Source: HGM04593 sp045646845 (lineage in GTDB: Bacteria > Bacteroidota > Bacteroidia > Bacteroidales > Bacteroidaceae). Taken from it: DNA of 64,000 nt. The notes below the pieces were generated by a model. That model was not told the DNA's origin. It was given only the letters and a program-made list of their open reading frames with translations, and did not search any database. The translations under genes and the position numbers were made by a program. Position 1 is the stretch's first letter; each line of letters starts with the position of its first letter. Below are positions 58,871 to 64,000 of the stretch, one piece after another. The stretch is from NCBI GenBank assembly GCA_045646845.1, contig JAZRLO010000007.1, positions 1-64,000 of the forward strand, read 5' to 3'.

Positions 58871-60094
58871 TCATTCTCTTTTAGGCGGAGTTGTACTCAA
58901 CTCGCCGGGTTTCCATTTGCTACCGCATTTTAAACAGGTAATTCTGACCTTATTGCTACCTGCAAATCCGGCAAGAAGACCTACGCCCCATGTAAACAAA
59001 CCACAAGTGATGGCTCTACCCAAAGCAAACCCTCTTTTATTTGCAACCAGTTGGGAACTGCCACATTTAGGGCAATACAATTTTTCGTCCGCATTCTTCG
59101 CCTTTTCATCGGCAATTTCAGTGGCATCGACATTGTTTGCCACCGGCACAATAACCGGCGCGCTTACAATCTCGGTCTTATCTTCATCGACAACTGGAAC
59201 TGCAAGCACCGTACTGTCATTTATCACAGTACTCTCGTTGTCGCTGAGCAGGGCCAAAAATTCCGTGATGTTCTGCGGCCTATCTTTGCGGCGAGGACTC
59301 ATGGCTGTCTCTACGGCGTTGCGGACGGGTGACGATATATTGCCGGGCAGAGCCGGAAGACCGTCATTCATCACGTCACTTGCCTTGGGAGGGCGTGTGC
59401 CAGTAAGCAGGAAGAAAAGTGTCGCGCCAAGAGCATATATGTCTGTGGCCGGGGTAAAGCTGCCGAGCGCACCGGCTTCGTACTGCTCCAACGGGGCATA
59501 GCCTTCGCTTGTACCTATGAGGGCACTGCTGGTCTGGTGACCGCCTTCGTCGTAATGCTTGGCAATGCCGAAATCAATGAGCACAGCCTCGCCAGAATCG
59601 TTCAGCATCACATTCGCTGGCTTAATGTCAAGATGCAACAAGCCGTTGGTGTGTACCTTCTCCAAGGCACTTGCCAACTGTCTGACATAAGCAACGGCGG
59701 CAGTTTCATCAAGGGGGCCATGCCTATCGACAAGTTCTTTGAGATTGCCGCGTTCAAAATACTCCATAACATAATACGCAGTGTCATTATCTTCGAATAC
59801 ATCGATAATGGATACTATATTGCGGTGTTTGAGCTTGCGGATATTGCGCGCCTCCTTTGTAAACTTCTTTCTAAAGCTATCTACAATTTCACGGCTACCG
59901 ACGGATCCGACGGATACTTTCGAAGTCGCAGCATCGCGGTTGCAATGCTCCTTCATGAAAAACTCCTTTATAGCGACCTTGTCGTCAAGACTTTTCTGCA
60001 CGCCCAGATAGGTTATACCGAAACCGCCCTGACCGAGCACTTTCTCTATTCTGTATTCCCCGTTCTTGAGGAGAACTCCAAACTGTAAATTCAT
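58871..60094 (-). CDS. Serine/threonine protein kinase with C-terminal zinc ribbon
   Basis: A 407-residue eukaryotic-like kinase from the ATG at 60094 (MNLQFGVLLKNGEYR). The kinase domain (about 12-280) is complete: G21-Q-G23-G-F-G loop, K43 in AIKE, the catalytic D156 in HLDIKPAN (Leu in place of the usual Arg, a non-RD kinase) and D174 of DFG. The activation segment ends GTSEGYAPLEQY. A low-complexity linker (about 290-345) leads to a C-terminal zinc ribbon (CPKCG...CLKCG) with a hydrophobic glycine-rich insert between the Cys pairs. That insert may touch the membrane. It is the last gene of a five-gene run, 17 nt after the methyltransferase. Confidence 0.9.
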   Translation of the reverse strand: MNLQFGVLLKNGEYRIEKVLGQGGFGITYLGVQKSLDDKVAIKEFFMKEHCNRDAATSKVSVGSVGSREIVDSFRKKFTKEARNIRKLKHRNIVSIIDVFEDNDTAYYVMEYFERGNLKELVDRHGPLDETAAVAYVRQLASALEKVHTNGLLHLDIKPANVMLNDSGEAVLIDFGIAKHYDEGGHQTSSALIGTSEGYAPLEQYEAGALGSFTPATDIYALGATLFFLLTGTRPPKASDVMNDGLPALPGNISSPVRNAVETAMSPRRKDRPQNITEFLALLSDNESTVINDSTVLAVPVVDEDKTEIVSAPVIVPVANNVDATEIADEKAKNADEKLYCPKCGSSQLVANKRGFALGRAITCGLFTWGVGLLAGFAGSNKVRITCLKCGSKWKPGELSTTPPKRE

Positions 60095-60111
60095 TGTGTT
60101 TGTGTATAATA

Positions 60112-60675
60112 TTACTGTGTCCACCTTTCATCTTCAACAACCATTCCCATTTTCTTGGCGAACTCCCAAATGACCATTCCTGCTGTGACAGAAACATTCA
60201 AAGAGTGTTTGGTGCCGAACTGAGGTATCTCTATTGCACCTTCCGAAGCATCGACGACAGACTGCTGAACACCTTTCACCTCGTTGCCGAGCACAACGGC
60301 ATACCGTTCACCCGGCTGCGCAGGAAAGTTCTGCAAAGGAATGCTGCCTTCACACAGCTCAATAGAAAAGAGCCTGTACCCGTCAGAGCGCAGCTGCTCC
60401 ACGGCATCCATAGTGGATTCAAAGTATTGCCATTCGACAACATCTTCGGCACCGAGGGCAGTCTTGTGAATTTCGGCACTCGGAGGGGTTGCCGTTATTC
60501 CGCAGAGCACAATACGCTCCACGCGAAAGGCATCACCCGTGCGGAACACAGAGCCCACATTATGCAGGCTCCGTACATTGTCGAGCACTACGACAAGCGG
60601 CAGTTTGTCGGCAGAACGGAACGCATCGCCATCGATGCGCCCCATTTCTGTCACCAGTTTCTTCCTGTTCATCAT
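60112..60675 (-). CDS. TrmH/SpoU-family RNA methyltransferase
   Basis: A 187-residue SPOUT methyltransferase that 2'-O-methylates RNA. Its knotted SAM site is visible: DNVRSLHNVGSVFRTGDAF (motif 1 with the catalytic Asn and Arg), VVLGNEVKGV (motif 2), and IPQFGTKHSLNVSVTAGMVIWEF (motif 3). No extra N-terminal substrate-binding domain is present, so the RNA target is open. It may start at either of two adjacent ATGs (60675 or 60672) and overlaps the CoA-transferase stop by up to 4 nt. Confidence 0.92.
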   Translation of the reverse strand: MMNRKKLVTEMGRIDGDAFRSADKLPLVVVLDNVRSLHNVGSVFRTGDAFRVERIVLCGITATPPSAEIHKTALGAEDVVEWQYFESTMDAVEQLRSDGYRLFSIELCEGSIPLQNFPAQPGERYAVVLGNEVKGVQQSVVDASEGAIEIPQFGTKHSLNVSVTAGMVIWEFAKKMGMVVEDERWTQ

Positions 60676-62159
60676 ACGAAGCGGCTCCAGTCGGTTTGTC
60701 TCATGTCACCGTCGCGCTCGAATGTGGCATGCATGCCAAGTGCAGCTGCTACATTATGCGACACGTGACCGCTCTTTGCTATCTTCAGGTAGTCCCACAA
60801 CAGGTTGCGGTAGTCGGGGTGGGCACAGTTCTCGATAAGGGTACGCGCACGCTCATCGGGAGACTTGCCGCGCAGGTCGGCTACACCCCACTCGGTAACT
60901 ACAACGCGTACGTCGTGCTCGGTGTGGTCGGCATGTGTGACCATTGGCACGATTGAACTTATCATGCCGCCCTTCTGCGTAGAAGGACAGGTGAATATGG
61001 AGATGAAGGCATTGCGCGCAAAGTCGCCTGAACCACCGATACCGTTCATCAGGCGTGTGCCGCATATGTGTGACGAATTCACGCAACCGTAGAGATCGAC
61101 CTCTATGGCAGTGTTCATGGCAATGATACCCAGGCGGCGGATTATTTCGGGGTGGTTCGATATTTCTGACGGACGCAGGATGAGCCTATCCTTGAAGAAG
61201 TCAAGATTGTCATATACATGCTGCAGGCACTCCTGGCTGAGTGAGAGCGAGCAGGTACTGCCGGCCTTCACACGCCCGAGTTCCATGAGTTTGATGACAG
61301 AATCCTGCAATACCTCGGAGTAGAGGTCGAGCGCAGGAATACCGTTGCACTCCTCAAGCCCTTTGAGCACAGCATTTGCCACATTGCCGATACCGCTCTG
61401 GATGGGAAGGCCGCCGGCAGGAATAATGCCGCGCTTTATCTCCCCGGCAATGAAATCTACCACATTCTCGCCTATCTTCTTTGTCACAGGGTCGAGCTCC
61501 TTGAAAACGACCTGTTCGTTGGGCAGACAAACCTCGACGATGCCGATAACCTTCTTGGGATCGACCTGAACATAGGGCTTTCCTATCCTGTCACCGGCAT
61601 TGTAGATTGGAATCTCTCTGCGGCACGGAGGATCAAGCGGTTCATACACGTCATGCAGGCCCATCGTGCGATGATAGGTGTTGCGTTCTATGATTATCTT
61701 GTCGGCGAGATTCGCCACTGTCTGGCCTATACCGCCGGCTGTCGTAAGATACACCTTGCCGTCGTCGGTAATGTCAATGGCCTCGAGTATTGCCACATTG
61801 ACCTTGCCCAGATACCCGTAGCGCAGGTCCTGAGCCATGAGAGAAAGGTGCAGATCGCAATATTGCATCTCTTTGCCGTTGATGGCCGTGCGTACGGTAG
61901 GGTTGGAGATGAACGGCGCGCGGAAACCTATCGCCTTTGCGCGTGACAGCATGCCGTCGATGGAGTCGCCGGTAGATGCGCCGGAATAGAGATTGATTTT
62001 GAACGGTTTGCCTGCGGCATGCGCCTCTTCGGCACGTTTCGCCACCTCGGGCAGAACTGTTTTCGGGGTTCCCGAAAGGGTAAAGCCACTGATTCCCACA
62101 CCATCACCGTCGTTGATATGGCAGGCAGCCTCGGCGGCTGTCATAATGCGATAACTCAT
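60672..62159 (-). CDS. Acetyl-CoA hydrolase/transferase family protein (likely succinyl-CoA:acetate CoA-transferase)
   Basis: A 495-residue class I CoA-transferase from the ATG at 62159 (MSYRIMTAAEAAC). Two Rossmann-like halves are present. GISGFTLSGTPKTVLPEV is near the N-terminus and GIGNVANAVLKGLEE is in the middle. DLYSEVLQDSVIKL should hold the catalytic glutamate, by comparison with AarC. Later regions are GIGGSGDFARNAFISIF and TEWGVADLRGKSPDERA. It would interconvert acyl-CoAs and free acids in fermentation, for example succinate and acetate or propionate. It sits between a small membrane protein (52-nt gap) and the methyltransferase. Confidence 0.9.
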   Translation of the reverse strand: MSYRIMTAAEAACHINDGDGVGISGFTLSGTPKTVLPEVAKRAEEAHAAGKPFKINLYSGASTGDSIDGMLSRAKAIGFRAPFISNPTVRTAINGKEMQYCDLHLSLMAQDLRYGYLGKVNVAILEAIDITDDGKVYLTTAGGIGQTVANLADKIIIERNTYHRTMGLHDVYEPLDPPCRREIPIYNAGDRIGKPYVQVDPKKVIGIVEVCLPNEQVVFKELDPVTKKIGENVVDFIAGEIKRGIIPAGGLPIQSGIGNVANAVLKGLEECNGIPALDLYSEVLQDSVIKLMELGRVKAGSTCSLSLSQECLQHVYDNLDFFKDRLILRPSEISNHPEIIRRLGIIAMNTAIEVDLYGCVNSSHICGTRLMNGIGGSGDFARNAFISIFTCPSTQKGGMISSIVPMVTHADHTEHDVRVVVTEWGVADLRGKSPDERARTLIENCAHPDYRNLLWDYLKIAKSGHVSHNVAAALGMHATFERDGDMRQTDWSRFV

Positions 62160-62211
62160 AGTAGTTCTTTTTATGTTTGTCTTTGTCTCAGGTTCCTTGC
62201 GGAACAAATAA

Positions 62212-62550
62212 TCAATATTTTCTCTTGAAGATTTCGGAATATATGAACGCCTTCTTGGCCTCGGACCTGTTGCCGAGCGAGATGCGTCCGCTCCTCTTCT
62301 CTCTTTTTTCCGTTCTGTTCACATTTGTCTTTGCGGCAACCCTGCCGGCCTCATCCACATTGGGTTTTGCCGGTGCCACACGCACTGGGGTTGCATCTTG
62401 CTCCCGCGGAACTTCCATAACATTGACTTGCGGGAACACTTCGCCTGCAATCGGCTTCGCGTTTACATCGGGCGCGGAAACCAGGCTCTTGAATACAAAT
62501 CTCAATGAGTAGATTCCCGCCAGAATTACAATGCCTAATAAACCTTCCAT
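62212..62550 (-). CDS. Small single-pass membrane protein of unknown function
   Basis: A 112-residue protein with one N-terminal transmembrane segment (MEGLLGIVILAGIYSLRFVF), a proline/valine-rich linker and a basic C-terminus (KREKRSGRISLGNRSEAKKA, then FIYSEIFKRKY). I recognise no domain, but the C-terminal RSEAKKAFIYSEIF block looks like a conserved motif. It lies 49 nt after the thioesterase gene and 52 nt before the CoA-transferase gene. Confidence 0.7.
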   Translation of the reverse strand: MEGLLGIVILAGIYSLRFVFKSLVSAPDVNAKPIAGEVFPQVNVMEVPREQDATPVRVAPAKPNVDEAGRVAAKTNVNRTEKREKRSGRISLGNRSEAKKAFIYSEIFKRKY

Positions 62551-62599
62551 CTCTAAAATGTTCTATAAAAATTTCAAGGACATAAATTTAAACAGCTTC

Positions 62600-63004
62600 T
62601 TATTCAGAAAGATTGCCTAAAAATTCATCGAAAGCCTCGCCGCGCGTGAGACGGCCGTCCTTTAGGCAGACAATATCAACAACACCTTTTACAGCCAGCG
62701 AACCGTCGGCAACGTTGTATATATCCTGATAGAACACGAGTTTCGCACCCTTGCGCTCTATGTTTATACAGACCTCGAACCTGTCACCACTGCGCAAAGG
62801 ACGCTTGTACTCCATGGTTATCTTGGCAACCATCGGGTCAACGCCCTGGCTGTGCATCGCCGCAAAACTGCCGCCGGCCGATTCAAGGAACTCGTGGCGC
62901 GCATGCTCCAGATAGTGTTGGTAATTGGCATTGTTCACCACTCCCTGAATGTCGCACTCGTAATCGCGGACCTTCATCCCGAGTTTATATCTATACCCTT
63001 CCAT
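62600..63004 (-). CDS. Acyl-CoA thioesterase, 4HBT/YbgC family
   Basis: A 134-residue hotdog-fold thioesterase from the ATG at 63004 (MEGYRYKLGMKVRDYECDIQ). The active-site region RDYECDIQGVVNNANYQHYLEHARHEFL holds the conserved acidic residue; the family motif is usually D-x-x-G-x-V-x-x-x-x-Y. The rest shows VAKITMEYKRPLRSGDRFEVCI. It hydrolyses acyl-CoA thioesters; the chain length is unknown. It opens the minus-strand run and diverges from mfd. Confidence 0.9.
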   Translation of the reverse strand: MEGYRYKLGMKVRDYECDIQGVVNNANYQHYLEHARHEFLESAGGSFAAMHSQGVDPMVAKITMEYKRPLRSGDRFEVCINIERKGAKLVFYQDIYNVADGSLAVKGVVDIVCLKDGRLTRGEAFDEFLGNLSE

Positions 63005-63032
63005 ACGTCTTATTTTATATATACACCAATTG

Positions 63033-63040
63033 CAAATATA
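63033..63040 (-). promoter_or_regulatory. Promoter -7 box of thioesterase operon
   Basis: On the minus strand TATATTTG (63040-63033), about 30 nt before the thioesterase ATG. Only a GTTG (63059-63056) 15 nt upstream resembles a -33 box. Confidence 0.5.
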
Positions 63041-63134
63041 CAACAATAAAACAATCAACGCGGTTTTTAATGAAATTTATGCAATAAAAACGGAAGAGCC
63101 GGGGTGCGCAGGGAGAAAATTTGAATAATTTGGC

Positions 63135-63142
63135 TAATTTTG
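63135..63142 (+). promoter_or_regulatory. mfd promoter -7 box
   Basis: TAATTTTG at 63135-63142, only 14 nt before the mfd ATG. The transcript leader would be under 10 nt. No -33 box is visible at the usual spacing. Confidence 0.5.
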
Positions 63143-63156
63143 CAACGGAAGAAAAG

Positions 63157-64000
63157 ATGAATCCTGAAGATATACAGAAAATATACTCGACTCACCCAGG
63201 CGTGGAGGCCCTGATGCAGTTGAAGGAGGAGGGGGGCAAGAAGAGTGCTTTCCTCGAGGGTCTATTGGGAAGCAGTGCTGCAATGATTCTTTGTGGACTG
63301 AAACAGAAGGCGCCGATGCAGACACTCCTTGTGGTGATGAACGATGCCGAGGAGGCGGGTTATCTGTACCATGACATGACACAGATAGCAGGCGAGAAAG
63401 AGATTCTGTTCTTCCCCTCGTCGTTCCGCAGAGCCATGAAGTACGGACAGGAGGATGAGGCCAACCGCATCCTGCGCACCGAAGTCATGAGCCGCCTTTC
63501 GGGACGCCGCCGCAAAGAGGGGCTTGTGATAGTGACCCACCCCGATGCATTAGCAGAAAAGGTGGCGTCGCAGAGCGACCTCGAAGAGAAGAGCATAACG
63601 GTAGCGGTCGGAGACACTATCGCACGCGACGACATCGAGAAAAAGCTCGCCGCATTGGGGTTCAAGGAGGTGACATATGTCTATGCTCCGGGAGAGTATG
63701 CCGTACGCGGCAGCCTTATAGATATTTTCTCCTTTTCATCGGAGTTTCCATACCGCATTGACTTTTTCGGCGACGAGGTTGAAAGCATAAGAAACTTTGA
63801 GGTAGAGAGCCAGCTTTCCAAAGAGAAAAGCGATGAGGCCGTGATTGTCCCGAAGGTCACCGGCAAGGAGTCGGTAGCCATAACGGAGTTCCTACCTAAG
63901 AACACGATATTCGTGACCAAGGATTTCGAGTTCATAAAGGGTTGCATTGAGAAGCTGAGGAACGAAGGATTCACGCTACAGGCCAAACTATCGGAAGGCG
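63157..64000 (+). CDS. mfd: Transcription-repair coupling factor Mfd (N-terminal part, truncated by window)
   Basis: The first 281 residues of Mfd, which removes stalled RNA polymerase and recruits UvrA. The protein opens MNPEDIQKIYSTHPGVEALM. It carries the UvrB-like domain 1 features LFFPSSFRRAMKYGQEDEANRILRTEVMSRL and FSSEFPYRIDFFGDEVESIRNFEVESQLS. The helicase part lies beyond the right edge. The frame is open to the last base. It starts divergent from the thioesterase operon. Confidence 0.93.
   Translation, partial: MNPEDIQKIYSTHPGVEALMQLKEEGGKKSAFLEGLLGSSAAMILCGLKQKAPMQTLLVVMNDAEEAGYLYHDMTQIAGEKEILFFPSSFRRAMKYGQEDEANRILRTEVMSRLSGRRRKEGLVIVTHPDALAEKVASQSDLEEKSITVAVGDTIARDDIEKKLAALGFKEVTYVYAPGEYAVRGSLIDIFSFSSEFPYRIDFFGDEVESIRNFEVESQLSKEKSDEAVIVPKVTGKESVAITEFLPKNTIFVTKDFEFIKGCIEKLRNEGFTLQAKLSEG

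Overview
The window comes from a member of the order Bacteroidales (Bacteroidota), probably a gut commensal. The evidence is of several kinds. The 5' part of a 16S rRNA gene at the left edge reads as Bacteroidetes. Promoters have the Bacteroidetes form, a TAnnTTTG box with a TTTG-like box about 19-20 nt upstream, and Shine-Dalgarno sequences are weak. Families typical of the order are present (DUF4290, GH84, GH109-like, DUF3472 with DUF5077, DcaP-like porin, CotH-like lipoprotein, serpin). I cannot name the genus. The gene content is mostly chromosomal housekeeping. I see no insertion sequence, prophage, integrase, tRNA gene or CRISPR array.

Layout, left to right. 1-600: 5' end of an rRNA operon leaving the window to the left, with its leader and promoter. 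0.8-3.5 kb: dnaG and a convergent thioredoxin, separated by a spacer with a 30-bp direct repeat. 3.7-8.9 kb: a DASS-type transporter with a DcaP-like porin (a predicted dicarboxylate uptake pair), then a GH84 hexosaminidase and a perfect 20-bp hairpin. 9.0-12.9 kb: fabI, then on the minus strand aroQ, nnr and a BASS transporter. 13.5-18.9 kb: the aromatic amino acid operon aroF-tyrA-aroB-aroA-pheA behind one canonical promoter. 19.1-21.4 kb: an SGNH/MBOAT O-acetylation pair. 21.8-27.6 kb, minus strand: a GH109-like oxidoreductase, then the group YicC-gmk-nadD-MORN protein-DUF3472 protein.

27.8-37.1 kb, plus strand: tsaB, DUF4290, murA (with Asp in place of the usual catalytic Cys), rimM, a degenerate LytM protein, dxr, rseP, a serpin lipoprotein and an alkaline phosphatase. 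These are closely spaced and end at a strong terminator. 37.2-47.2 kb, minus strand: a small periplasmic protein, ndk with an M23-LysM protein, and a long run pdxJ-exbB-exbD-tonB-DJ-1-three unknown membrane proteins-ispD-recG. nadK diverges from pdxJ. 48.3-57.0 kb, minus strand: an MsbA-like ABC exporter, a LOG protein, a PfkB kinase, a His/Cys-rich small protein and a metal-type RND pump whose adaptor carries a His-rich tandem repeat.

57.2-58.7 kb holds what I consider the most interesting element. A roughly 215-nt leader follows a TATCTTTG promoter. It appears to fold into a UACG-capped hairpin, a long nested rod and a 3' pseudoknot, and one segment can pair with either of two partners. It precedes a CotH-family lipoprotein. 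58.9-63.0 kb, minus strand: thioesterase, small membrane protein, CoA-transferase, SpoU methyltransferase and Ser/Thr kinase. The window ends inside mfd.
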